47,601 nt of DNA. Source: a virus. The DNA lies in the IMG/VR virus record IMGVR_UViG_3300025313_000030, positions 1 through 47,601 of that record. The stretch is one strand, 5' to 3'. The position numbers and the translations under genes are program-made. This document shows, piece after piece, positions 1 through 7,291 of the stretch (position 1 is the first letter of the stretch; every line of letters begins with the position of its first letter). Below the pieces are notes generated by a model. That model made no database searches, was not told the origin of the DNA, and worked only from the letters and a program-made list of their open reading frames with translations.

Positions 1-127
1 CTCCACCCTGTACAAGAAGCAACCTATCCGGTATTACCGGCGGGCCTTTTTTGATTATGTACTCGTCGGGATAGCGCCTCGCTAATGCAATGCCGCACCA
101 GGGGCACTTTATCATCTCCGCGTTGCC
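1..127. repeat. Terminal direct repeat, left copy (circularisation overlap)
   Basis: Bases 1-127 are identical to bases 47475-47601. The length of exactly 127 is a common largest k-mer in short-read assemblers, so this is most simply the overlap of a circular assembly graph and not a physical terminal repeat. Joining the copies gives an intact reading frame across the join (stop at 47470-47472), which supports a circular or circularly permuted genome of 47,474 bp. Confidence 0.95.
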
Positions 128-1375
128 AGCCTCCATTGTCGCCGACGACGCTACTGAGATAACGCCGCTGCCACTTTCAATTGCGCCCGGAGGCGAAAAG
201 CTCGTGTTCTTGCAGCATTCGCACTGCCATTGCATAATGAACCGCCAGACGTTTGGGATATAGTAGGCACCATCCAGTTTAGGCGGCGGCCAGGCGAAGG
301 GCACTTTCAATTTGCCCAACGGTATCATCGAAATTGCCTTAGCCGCCCTTTTACAGGCGTGGCCGTCTATTGTGCCATAGAAATCCTGCTCCAACTTTCT
401 AATCGCCTTATCATTTGCATTGGAACGGTAGAGTTGGACGGTTCTCACCGCGTCGATTATCTCGTCGATAGTCTCCAACTCAGGCGAGACCTTAGGGAAT
501 TGATAGCCCTTGACCTGGTTTATCTCGCCGCAATAGCTGAACGCCGGTATTCCGCACAGATGAGCCTCGATAGCCATTGTACTGCCCGCGTGAATTAGTA
601 CGTCCGTATTCCACAAGGCATTCTCAGTAATACTAGGCGGGGCAAGGCGGCAATACTTGCCCACCGCGTCCTGATAGGCCCTCGGAATCTCACCCACCTT
701 AGGACGAATAAAAGTTGCCCAACCTTCTTTTTCCAAGACCTTACCGACCTCGCGGATCATCTTAATCCATTTAGTCCGCCCCTCGTTGTGCCGGTCGAAA
801 GCATCTGAGTGGATGGGACTGCCTGGGTCGGCTTCGGGTACGTTATAGTTCCTGCTGCGGTCCGCGTGCCCCCAGCCGGGCGCAAAGAGCAGTATCTTTC
901 TATTCGGCGACGGCTGAGGATACTTATTGTAAAAGTACGGGTCAAACGGCAGTGCGCCCGCCACGAACAGTTTCTCTTTCGGGGTGTGCCCGTGCTCGGC
1001 GACAAGATTCGCGAAGTCTTTAGACCAGACTATTTCAAGGTCGCAGTAGTAAGGCCACGTGCCCATTACCGTCTTTCGTTCGGATTCCTCCATTAAGTCC
1101 CAGGCTTCGCGCGCCGTGCCGCCCTCGCAGCGCTTGACGACAACCTTAATGCCCCAAGCACGAATCGTCTCGATAAAATCGACGGTATATTCGCATCGCG
1201 GCTCCGGCAAAACGACCAGATCCGGCTTGTAAATCAGAATATGCTCCCGGTTCTTGGGCAGGAAGTCGGTTACGTTCACCTCATAGCCTAAATCGCGCAA
1301 CTCCTCACCAAGATACTCATCCGTCGATTTATCGCGCGAGGGTAAATTGGTTAAAATAGAGATTTTTTGTAGCAT
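1..1375 (-). CDS. GT-B-like surface-carbohydrate glycosyltransferase with C-terminal zinc ribbon (crosses the circular join)
   Basis: ATG at 1375 opens a 459-residue frame that leaves the window at base 1. On the circle it ends with TGA at 47472-47470, just before the amidotransferase gene. The middle resembles surface-carbohydrate or CDP-glycerol-transferase-like GT-B proteins: a LLFAPGWGH segment near residue 190, then a C-terminal Rossmann part with DVLIHAGSTMAIEAHLCGIP around residue 300, where the glycine-serine loop would bind the sugar nucleotide. The tail adds two Cys pairs (CECC near 385 and CPWC near 425), a zinc-ribbon appendage that is unusual for this fold. A probable SD (AGGGGA) lies 8 nt upstream. 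Together with the cassette at 39.4-47.5 kb it likely transfers or assembles a surface sugar. Exact donor and acceptor cannot be read. Confidence 0.7.
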   Translation of the reverse strand, partial: MLQKISILTNLPSRDKSTDEYLGEELRDLGYEVNVTDFLPKNREHILIYKPDLVVLPEPRCEYTVDFIETIRAWGIKVVVKRCEGGTAREAWDLMEESERKTVMGTWPYYCDLEIVWSKDFANLVAEHGHTPKEKLFVAGALPFDPYFYNKYPQPSPNRKILLFAPGWGHADRSRNYNVPEADPGSPIHSDAFDRHNEGRTKWIKMIREVGKVLEKEGWATFIRPKVGEIPRAYQDAVGKYCRLAPPSITENALWNTDVLIHAGSTMAIEAHLCGIPAFSYCGEINQVKGYQFPKVSPELETIDEIIDAVRTVQLYRSNANDKAIRKLEQDFYGTIDGHACKRAAKAISMIPLGKLKVPFAWPPPKLDGAYYIPNVWRFIMQWQCECCKNTSFSPPGAIESGSGVISVASSATMEAGNAEMIKCPWCGIALARRYPDEYIIKKGPPVIPDRLLLVQGG

Positions 1376-1523
1376 TATCAAGTTCCCCTTTCAAATAATT
1401 AGTAATTACCCCGCTGTTTCGGCTTTTTAGAATTATCTTTTCGCCAAAGTGCATATCGCGCCCAGCTTCTCTTTCGTATCTCTTCTCAATGCTTTTCTCG
1501 ATACCGCTTCCGCCATTCGGCAT
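1329..1523 (-). CDS. Possible 64-residue hypothetical protein
   Basis: An open frame with a plausible SD (GGAG, 5 nt before ATG). It is charged and shows no recognisable motif, and it overlaps the start of the downstream glycosyltransferase by 47 nt. It also overlaps, in another frame, the HNH-like relic at 1486-1563, so it may be read-through of decayed sequence. Confidence 0.3.
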   Translation of the reverse strand: MPNGGSGIEKSIEKRYEREAGRDMHFGEKIILKSRNSGVITNYLKGELDNATKNLYFNQFTLAR

Positions 1524-1563
1524 TTTTCTCCGGATGCTCTTCCTGATACCGCCTGATTAGCAT
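1486..1563 (-). pseudogene. Short relic resembling the basic tail of an HNH-type gene
   Basis: A well-formed SD (AGGGGA) precedes ATG at 1563. The 25 codons encode a basic helix of the RRYQEEHPEKNAEWRKRYRE type, then TGA. The same frame after the stop goes on with similar composition (EEIRKRS...) to TAA. Such alternating basic helices are typical of the region after the zinc ribbon in phage HNH/EndoVII genes, for example the one at 5585-6049 here. I read it as a remnant with an in-frame stop. A short real peptide cannot be excluded. Confidence 0.35.
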
Positions 1564-1736
1564 TTATTCCCCTTTCGATTATTTTCTCGTTCTTCTTGTG
1601 GAACGCAAAGATGAAAAGAACCGAATATCCCCTTGTTCACCTGAACGATTTTGCCACAGTTTGCACACCGGTCAAACACCTTACCCCCACTTATTATGAT
1701 TTTACCCGGCGGCCATTTTTCATCATCTATCATCAT
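1557..1736 (-). CDS. Small zinc-ribbon hypothetical protein
   Basis: About 59 residues starting at ATGATG (1736 or 1733). An AGGGGA SD sits directly before and favours these over the upstream ATG at 1760. It contains CANCGK and a second Cys (HLC) later, which could make a small metal-binding knuckle. It follows the methyltransferase stop by about 10 nt and so is probably translated from the same message. Function unknown. Confidence 0.55.
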   Translation of the reverse strand: MMIDDEKWPPGKIIISGGKVFDRCANCGKIVQVNKGIFGSFHLCVPQEERENNRKGNKC

Positions 1737-1746
1737 TATTCCCCTT

Positions 1747-2298
1747 TCACGTAAAAACATCTTTACCCTTTCCGACCATCCAAATATCCGCCGTCATAAG
1801 CCAGTGGATTTCCTCGGAGAGATTTGAGTTGACTACCGCGTTGGCTACGGCGGGAATAAGATAGTCGTGCCCCGCTAATATGCCGTGCTGCTTCACCTTA
1901 GGCCACCATAGTTCAATGTCCCTTTTCACAAACTGATAAGAATGGTTCGCGTCGATATAGGCGAAGTCCAGACTTTCATCGGGTATTTTCGGGGCGGCCT
2001 CCTCGCTCGTCAAGCGCAAAATCTCGACATTTTTATTTTTTGCGAACAATTTGCAGACGTACTCGTAACGGGCATCTTGAACGTCCTGGTCGTCGTTGGC
2101 TATATCGTCATAGACCTCTTTGGGAAATTGCCTGTACGGGTCGATAAGGCGCATCTTCAGGCCGGGCATACCCCTGAGTAGTAGTTCGGATATTTCGCCC
2201 GTAAAGACCCCTATCTCGGCGCCCCGTTCGGCTTTCGTGCACCTTAGAATAATGCCGATAAAGTCCCTTCTGTCCCAACTGTGAATGTTGAGCTTCAT
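1747..2298 (-). CDS. Class I SAM-dependent methyltransferase
   Basis: 183 residues from ATG at 2298, chosen because GGGGGA lies 5 nt upstream and the open frame above it is terminator sequence. The Rossmann motif I is GAEIGVFTGE (residues 26-35). An acidic strand end (LIDPY), a DFAYIDANHSY segment (motif II/III region) and a later GHDY segment follow. This pattern matches the Methyltransf_24/FkbM-like group, which often methylates sugars or peptidyl sugars next to glycosyltransferase genes. It is the first gene after the terminator that follows the head genes, so by position it belongs to the sugar cassette. O-methylation of a glycan is a reasonable inference. The substrate is not shown. Confidence 0.7.
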   Translation of the reverse strand: MKLNIHSWDRRDFIGIILRCTKAERGAEIGVFTGEISELLLRGMPGLKMRLIDPYRQFPKEVYDDIANDDQDVQDARYEYVCKLFAKNKNVEILRLTSEEAAPKIPDESLDFAYIDANHSYQFVKRDIELWWPKVKQHGILAGHDYLIPAVANAVVNSNLSEEIHWLMTADIWMVGKGKDVFT

Positions 2299-2312
2299 TT
2301 TGTTCCCCCTGG

Positions 2313-2345
2313 AAAAAATTGGGGGACTGAGTCGCCCCAGCCCCC
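2313..2345 (-). terminator. Intrinsic terminator after the head genes
   Basis: Read on the minus strand, a G-rich stem (five G plus CTG) pairs with CAG plus five C with one bulged base and an 8-nt loop, then AATTTTTT. It sits 16 nt after the stop of the capsid-associated gene and ends 15 nt before the methyltransferase start. It should reduce transcription from the head module into the sugar cassette. Confidence 0.75.
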
Positions 2346-2360
2346 CTAACCCGCCATCAT

Positions 2361-3257
2361 TTACGTAAGTTTCTGGTCGGACAGAACAAGCCACTTAGTG
2401 CCATTCCAATTCATATCGAGGAAACTGCCCGAAATGAGCGTAACGGCGGTAGCGGCAACAAGCGGTGGACTAGCCAGGTATTCGGCCGACAGGTTCGGAG
2501 TGAACCCATTGGCAAAACTTACCTTCCAGCCAACGCCCGTAAGCGCACCGTCAACTTCGATAATCTTGCGCTGGCCGATAAACGTGCCCGCGCCGATAAC
2601 GGCGCTGCCAACCACTGACGATCCCGCCTCGGACGATATGAACGTTACCCCGTGATAGGTAATAGTAACGCCTGCAATCGCAGTCGCCAACATCGGTATG
2701 TACTGGCGTCCGCCGGAGGGCAGGCCGGTCATTAGCTCGGCCATAATCAGAGCCGAAGCGGTAGTAGCCGCCTCAAGCACCATAGCCGAACCCTCGCCCG
2801 GAAGCCCGTACTTCTGCCACTGACCGTTAATGTACGGAGCAGTAGTATGAGCCGCGCCAACCGAGTTCGTGCAGACACCAAAGGTCAGCATAGTACCCGC
2901 ATTAGCACTGGCTACACTGGCGTCCCGATGGTCAACGGTAATTGCCGCGTGAATCTGGCAAATACTGCCCGGCTCGTGTATTAAAATCCAGTTCGGGCCG
3001 ACTACCCCGTCGGAAACCTTGTCGATAGCGCCTGCAAAGTGCAGGTTATTTTCAAACGACGGGTCTTCGACTTGAACGCGCCGAGCGTCGCACCAGTCGG
3101 TAGCGGTAGCGCCGGACAAACTTTCACTTTCAGCCGTTATATCAACGGCGTCGAAGTTGTAGTTGACCGCGTAGCCCGCGTTGGCCGTACCGGTGCGATA
3201 GAAAACCCTTCTGGTTTTTGTGAGGACTCCGCCCCCACCAACAATACCCTGAGACAT
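2361..3257 (-). CDS. Putative capsid-associated (decoration-like) virion protein
   Basis: 298 residues, Gly/Ala/Thr/Ser/Val rich with few charged residues and predicted all-beta, which is typical of virion surface proteins. The start is supported by AGGAG 8 nt upstream. It follows the major capsid gene directly, the usual place for head decoration or head-completion proteins. I do not recognise a named family. The role is inferred from position and composition. It ends at the terminator that separates head genes from the sugar cassette. Confidence 0.6.
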   Translation of the reverse strand: MSQGIVGGGGVLTKTRRVFYRTGTANAGYAVNYNFDAVDITAESESLSGATATDWCDARRVQVEDPSFENNLHFAGAIDKVSDGVVGPNWILIHEPGSICQIHAAITVDHRDASVASANAGTMLTFGVCTNSVGAAHTTAPYINGQWQKYGLPGEGSAMVLEAATTASALIMAELMTGLPSGGRQYIPMLATAIAGVTITYHGVTFISSEAGSSVVGSAVIGAGTFIGQRKIIEVDGALTGVGWKVSFANGFTPNLSAEYLASPPLVAATAVTLISGSFLDMNWNGTKWLVLSDQKLT

Positions 3258-3275
3258 AAAAAACTCCTTTCGTAG

Positions 3276-3310
3276 AAGCCGAGCAAGTTACGTTACTCCT
3301 CACTCGGCTT
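3276..3310. promoter_or_regulatory. Hairpin in the capsid to decoration-gene intergenic region
   Basis: AAGCCGAG at 3276-3283 pairs with CTCGGCTT at 3303-3310 (perfect 8 bp, 19-nt loop). A second GC-rich inverted repeat lies just above it (CCGG/CCGG around 3314-3345). There is no U-tract on the minus strand, so it may be an RNA processing or translation-control element between two highly expressed genes. Confidence 0.45.
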
Positions 3311-3370
3311 TTACCCCGGCGTCGCCCATCCGGGCACTCCGGGAACGAACGTTAGTAAAAACAGACAAAA

Positions 3371-4495
3371 TCAATACGCATTTTCCCAATTTGAAAGCAT
3401 AAAGCCGCCCGTTCTGCGGTTGTCGCAGACGTAGGCGTAAGTCAAGTCGAGATAAACCGTAAGGACAAGGTGCTGGTTCACGTCGTTAATAGGCTTGCCC
3501 CAGATGAAGTTCTTGCCGGAGAGCACCATCGGGTAGAAGTGATTATGGTTCACTCCGTAGATGGGGTTCTTGCCGCGAACGTAAATGGAGACGTCGTCCA
3601 GACTATCAACGTAGATAAACGGGATGCCTTTATAGACGGTATTGCCCGCGTACTTGCCCAAGTCGCCACCAAGCCGGTCGTCACTCTTGCGAGCGTAGGC
3701 TTCGATATTCTTCAAAACCTCGTTATTGGTATAGAGCCGGAAGTTGGAGAACCCGCTCTCCGGGTCTATCGCCTGGCCCGCAATCTTGGGCGTCATAAAC
3801 TTGGTCTTTCTGAACGCCTCGCCGAGCTTATCGAGCAGACTATCGTTCAACTGGTCGCTGTGATTTGCGTACCAATTAGCCCAACGCGCGTTAGTCGCAC
3901 TCGTACAAGCCAGCCCGCCGACCGTAGCCATCGCCGATTCCGTACTCAGAACGGCAACGGAATAGTCACCCACATAGCCCTGAAATTCGCCGGTAACAAC
4001 CGAGGTATCGGCCTGAACGAGCCAGCCGGGTATTCCGAAAGGCGCTTTCGTATCCGTTGAGGACGCCGGAGTCTTCCAAGCAGCCTCTTCGAGCAAGTCC
4101 GCGAACTCGCGTGCGCAATTCTGCCTGCGGTTCTTGAACAAGTTGAAGATTCGCGTCTTATCGTTAAGGTTCATCGCCAGTTCGTCCACCGAATAGGTAA
4201 ACGAGTTCTTGGCGTGACACCAGTTGACCTCGCCCTCAACGTTGACGTTTGCAACGTTGGGGGTATCAGTCTCGAACATATTGACGTGGCCCGCGTTGCC
4301 GGTGTCTTTCACCGTCAGGTCCCACGTCGCTTTCTTCCCGCCTGAGAGGATTTTCTTATCGCCGGCGAACCAGCGATTGATTACCTCATAGGTGGGGTGT
4401 TTAAGAGCTATCTGAACGGCGTCCTGATCGAAAGCGTTCATAGTAGCTACGCCCAGGTCAACAGCCTGGTCTATAGTAATACCACCTGATGCCAT
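3371..4495 (-). CDS. Major capsid protein (HK97-like)
   Basis: 374 residues, a typical length for a major head protein without a long delta domain. It has a helical N-terminus, a central region rich in Asn/Asp/Gly, and a C-terminal beta region with NGKxxIWGKP-like and YLDLTYAYVCDNRR segments. It comes directly after an acidic, coiled, scaffold-like gene and before a decoration-like gene, the standard head order. A strong SD (GGAGG) precedes the start. The assignment rests on gene order, size and overall character. A structure-level comparison would be needed to place the exact capsid subfamily. Confidence 0.8.
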   Translation of the reverse strand: MASGGITIDQAVDLGVATMNAFDQDAVQIALKHPTYEVINRWFAGDKKILSGGKKATWDLTVKDTGNAGHVNMFETDTPNVANVNVEGEVNWCHAKNSFTYSVDELAMNLNDKTRIFNLFKNRRQNCAREFADLLEEAAWKTPASSTDTKAPFGIPGWLVQADTSVVTGEFQGYVGDYSVAVLSTESAMATVGGLACTSATNARWANWYANHSDQLNDSLLDKLGEAFRKTKFMTPKIAGQAIDPESGFSNFRLYTNNEVLKNIEAYARKSDDRLGGDLGKYAGNTVYKGIPFIYVDSLDDVSIYVRGKNPIYGVNHNHFYPMVLSGKNFIWGKPINDVNQHLVLTVYLDLTYAYVCDNRRTGGFMLSNWENAY

Positions 4496-4558
4496 AAGAA
4501 ACTCCCTCCTTTCTTATGGAAAAGCAATACGATGGACGAACTTCGTCGTCCGTCGTTT

Positions 4559-5569
4559 TTACCAGAGGTCGAGCTTTTTGCCCGTTTCGTCCATAGCGGA
4601 CATTGCCTTTTCGTCGGAGTTAGCGAATTTCTGAGTCGTTTTCTGGCCGGTGGGCCGGGCGGTGAACTTCGTCTTTCGACGATTCAACTTGTCCACTACG
4701 TCCCGTTCCTTCCTTTCAGGGGCCGCGCCCCTGCCGTACAGTCCGCGAAAGCTATTTGCAGCCTTCGCAAGACTATCCTCAAACGACCCGCCGGCTCGCC
4801 TCTGCCAGCGAACGGCCATATCGTAAACGTCGCCCCTAAGGGCCTTCTGGTTCGTCGATAGTGCAGCCGTCCTGCCCAATTCGGGAAATTCGGCTACCTT
4901 ATCGAATAGACTATCAATATACGATACTCTCCGCGCCTGCTCGGCTGCCTGCGTAGTTTGCAAGCCACCCCGAACGGCGAAAAGCTCTCTCTTCAATTCA
5001 TTATTAGCGTCCACGAGCTTATTCACGGTCGATTCCATTCCTTTAATGGTTTTCCCCGCGTCAGTATCGAGTTCGCTCACGTCAACGGAGATACGATCCA
5101 TCAACTTGGGTATTTCAGGCTGCTTGGGAGGGGCTTTTTCAGGCACAGGGCCGATTAAACTGCCCGCCTGAAGCCACTCGTAAGACCTTGCCATCACCTC
5201 TAAAGCGTCCGGATGATTCTCCGATAAGTCGATTATCGTCTCGTCCGTGAGACCGTAGGCTCGACCGGCCCTAACAAGATTGTCGGGAACAGGCTCGGTT
5301 TCGTCCTCAACGCCCGCAGGCTCGGACAACTCTTTTTGGCCTTTTTCCTCGGCAGTTTCTTCTTTTTCGTCTTTCGTCCCTTCGTCCCCTCGCCCTTCGT
5401 CCCCTCGTCCCTCGTCCTTCTCTTTCTCCGCCAGTTTTTCCAAGTATTCGTCGCCCTTCTTCTCCTCGGCGTAGGCTTCATCTTTAACGTCCGCGCGCGG
5501 CTCGCCCATAATCTCGTTGTACTTACTCTCAAGACTTGCGGACATTACATCATCTAATACTTCAGCCAT
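4559..5569 (-). CDS. Scaffolding protein
   Basis: 336 residues, very rich in Glu, Lys and Asp, with long predicted coiled coil. Residues about 30-90 are almost entirely charged and contain a short tandem repeat of the type GRGDE. The C-terminus is basic (RRKTKFTARP...). An acidic helical protein just upstream of the major capsid gene is the usual phage scaffold arrangement. The basic tail would fit the capsid-binding end. No protease motif was seen, so scaffold removal may not need a phage protease. Confidence 0.75.
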   Translation of the reverse strand: MAEVLDDVMSASLESKYNEIMGEPRADVKDEAYAEEKKGDEYLEKLAEKEKDEGRGDEGRGDEGTKDEKEETAEEKGQKELSEPAGVEDETEPVPDNLVRAGRAYGLTDETIIDLSENHPDALEVMARSYEWLQAGSLIGPVPEKAPPKQPEIPKLMDRISVDVSELDTDAGKTIKGMESTVNKLVDANNELKRELFAVRGGLQTTQAAEQARRVSYIDSLFDKVAEFPELGRTAALSTNQKALRGDVYDMAVRWQRRAGGSFEDSLAKAANSFRGLYGRGAAPERKERDVVDKLNRRKTKFTARPTGQKTTQKFANSDEKAMSAMDETGKKLDLW

Positions 5570-5584
5570 TTTGCTCTCCCTTAC

Positions 5585-6049
5585 TCAATACTTTTGTAAA
5601 TACTGGTATGCTTTAATTAAAAGCTCAGGATCATCTTTATAACAACCCAAACCATTATTGCAATTCCCACAAAGTAACGCCCTAATCTTTCCAGTTCCGT
5701 GGCAGTGGTCAACTGTTAATCTTCTCGCAAACTTACTTTGATGCCTTCCGCAAATAGCGCAACAACCACCCTGCCTTTCATACATTGCGTTATACTGTTC
5801 GGGTGTTATCCCATAGTGATGTTTCAGCATTGATTTGCGGTGTTTCTTTTTGTACTTTTCTTTCCATATTACCTTAGTCTCCCGGTAATAATCACGCCCC
5901 TTTTTGTTGTCGCACTCTCGGCAAACGTATTTTAGCCCCGTTGGGGCGTTACTCTGTCGCGCAAAGCAATCTAACGGCTTTTCCTGTTCGCAACAACTAC
6001 ATCGCTTGGTTTCGTAGAGCCAACTAATGTCCTTACTCAATTTCGTCAT
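5585..6049 (-). CDS. Recombination endonuclease VII-like (HNH/His-Me) protein with N-terminal zinc ribbon
   Basis: 154 residues. The C-terminal half carries the EndoVII signature: CAIC, then LTVDHCHGTGKIRALLCGNCNNGLG with DHCH as catalytic core, then a helix-rich tail. The N-terminal half is a CSCC...CREC zinc ribbon with a PLDCF motif, shared with the genes at 37240, 39204 and 44583. EndoVII proteins resolve branched DNA before packaging, but this N-terminal fusion is typical of mobile HNH genes lying between structural genes. It starts inside the last 17 nt of the zinc-ribbon gene upstream and sits between it and the scaffold, so it may be an insertion. Confidence 0.8.
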   Translation of the reverse strand: MTKLSKDISWLYETKRCSCCEQEKPLDCFARQSNAPTGLKYVCRECDNKKGRDYYRETKVIWKEKYKKKHRKSMLKHHYGITPEQYNAMYERQGGCCAICGRHQSKFARRLTVDHCHGTGKIRALLCGNCNNGLGCYKDDPELLIKAYQYLQKY

Positions 6050-6368
6050 ACCCTCTGGCTTTCATAACGCGCAATTTTTCCTGTCTGTTTTGTATTAGGC
6101 AATTCCCCTGTTCGTCAAATCGCATCCAGGGCCACGTCCTATGAAAATCGTCTATCTGCGCCGGATTTATACCCAGCGCGCATGACTTCCTCGGATTGTC
6201 CTTCATCATTGCGTTGAACCTGCCGGACTTGGCAAGCTCGGACTTTACGTCCCTTTTGCCCCATCCGCCGCAGTGCGGGCATTTGCGCTTCAAATGCCTC
6301 TGCTTCTGAGGCGAAACATCGTCGAAACTCTCGCCGCAACCTGAACATAAATAGCTATACATTGGCAT
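6033..6368 (-). CDS. FmdB-like zinc-ribbon protein
   Basis: 111 residues beginning MPMYSYLCSGCGESFD, with a second pair CPHC near residue 35, the arrangement of FmdB-family regulatory zinc ribbons. Basic residues follow, then a conserved-looking NPRKSCALG and a long helical tail. Proteins of this kind occur in phage head modules. A role in head assembly or DNA contact is possible but not shown. It begins 2 nt above the stop-start region of the head gene at 6371. Confidence 0.6.
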   Translation of the reverse strand: MPMYSYLCSGCGESFDDVSPQKQRHLKRKCPHCGGWGKRDVKSELAKSGRFNAMMKDNPRKSCALGINPAQIDDFHRTWPWMRFDEQGNCLIQNRQEKLRVMKARGYDEIE

Positions 6369-6370
6369 AA

Positions 6371-6748
6371 TTACGACACCGCAGCAAAGACGTACTCAGC
6401 GACCGCGCGGGCCGTCTGGGCCTCTACCCAGGGCCGGACGGAGGTGGTAGTTTTATAGGTAAAATAGTTCATCTGGCCTTGCGGTATGAAACAGCAGGCG
6501 GTAGTCATAGGCGTACTGGCGGTCGGATTGATATACAGACCGCTCGACAGGGCCTTAATACCCAGCATAATCAACTGGCCGGTAATGACCGATATAACGT
6601 CGAGCTGCGCAGTAGAAGTAACCACCTGCTGGAGCGGCCCGCCCGCCTGGGTAGGCACATCCGACGCGGCGGCCCGGCCAAACAAGAGGTTATCATTGCC
6701 CAGCCCGGTAACTTCGGCGTAGATTTTAGTAACGAGTTCGGCAGCCAT
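6371..6748 (-). CDS. Small virion or head-module protein
   Basis: 125 residues, hydrophobic and Thr/Ser/Ala rich, with no cysteine pairs and no signal peptide. The C-terminus is a helix (VEAQTARAVAEYVFAAVS). It lies between the basic peptide gene at 6748 (start and stop touching) and the zinc-ribbon gene, inside the head module. Probably a minor structural or head-completion protein. No named family recognised. Confidence 0.55.
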   Translation of the reverse strand: MAAELVTKIYAEVTGLGNDNLLFGRAAASDVPTQAGGPLQQVVTSTAQLDVISVITGQLIMLGIKALSSGLYINPTASTPMTTACCFIPQGQMNYFTYKTTTSVRPWVEAQTARAVAEYVFAAVS

Positions 6749-6924
6749 TATTTGATTCCCTCTTTTAGATTCCGCCCGCCCATCGGCAGAATTCTCGGTT
6801 TCGGGTTAATTCTGCGTCTTCGCAGGCCGGGTCTTATTCTCCTGCGGGGCGGGCCTGGCCTAAACCTGCCGCCCGGCAAGGTACTCATAGTTACATCGTC
6901 CATTGTACCCTTTGCGATTTTCAT
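6748..6924 (-). CDS. Arginine/proline-rich basic peptide
   Basis: 58 residues from ATG at 6924, preceded by GGAG at 7 nt. The upstream ATG has no SD. Residues 17-50 are dominated by Arg, Pro and Gly (GRFRPGPPRRRIRPG...), so the protein is strongly basic and probably disordered. It may bind nucleic acid or the scaffold's acidic region. Function is not known. Confidence 0.5.
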   Translation of the reverse strand: MKIAKGTMDDVTMSTLPGGRFRPGPPRRRIRPGLRRRRINPKPRILPMGGRNLKEGIK

Positions 6925-6960
6925 ATTGATACTCCTGTCAGGACTCAGCCACAAACCGAG

Positions 6961-7128
6961 TTATTTAGCCTTTCGTCGATACAACTTCTTCTTTTTCTTG
7001 CGGGTCAAGTGCGTCCCCGTTATTTTCTTCGCGTTCTGGCTGGCGTAGAACACTTTCTCCCCCTTCTCCTTGCCGTAATGTTCCACCATTTTGGCTTTCA
7101 CCTTCTCGCCCTTCGCCGTTAGGGGCAT
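6961..7128 (-). CDS. Conserved small phage protein (KxGExVFYASxNxxxI family)
   Basis: 55 residues beginning MPLTAKGEKVKAKM, with GKEKGEKVFYASQN in the middle. This is a frequently seen short phage protein encoded near the portal gene. The tail is nearly all Lys/Arg. The start has a strong SD (AGGAG, 8 nt). It lies almost wholly within the 3' half of the gene at 6965-7291 in a different frame, so one stretch of DNA encodes two overlapping products or one of the two is spurious. The family resemblance favours this frame. Confidence 0.7.
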   Translation of the reverse strand: MPLTAKGEKVKAKMVEHYGKEKGEKVFYASQNAKKITGTHLTRKKKKKLYRRKAK

Positions 7129-7291
7129 TGTTAATCTCCTTTGCAATTACGTCCCAAGCGCGTTTCAACTTGTCCTTATCTTCGTCCGTTTCGGGCGGAA
7201 AGTCCCGATACAACATCTTCAAGCCTATGTGCCTCGCGTTATGATACTTTCGCACGAATCCGATGAAAGTTTCCAGTTTTGGCCTTCTCAT
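6965..7291 (-). CDS. Hypothetical protein overlapping the portal stop and nested with a small phage gene
   Basis: 108 residues. ATG at 7291 overlaps the portal TGA (ATGA), suggesting coupled translation. The first 55 residues look like a normal helical protein (FIGFVRKYHNARHIGLKMLYRDFPP, then an acidic helix). The last 50 are low-complexity Glu/Gly/Gln and lie opposite the coding frame of the gene at 6961-7128. The N-terminal half is not explained by any other gene, so a product is likely. The length of its true C-terminus is uncertain. Confidence 0.5.
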   Translation of the reverse strand: MRRPKLETFIGFVRKYHNARHIGLKMLYRDFPPETDEDKDKLKRAWDVIAKEINNAPNGEGREGESQNGGTLRQGEGGESVLRQPEREENNGDALDPQEKEEVVSTKG

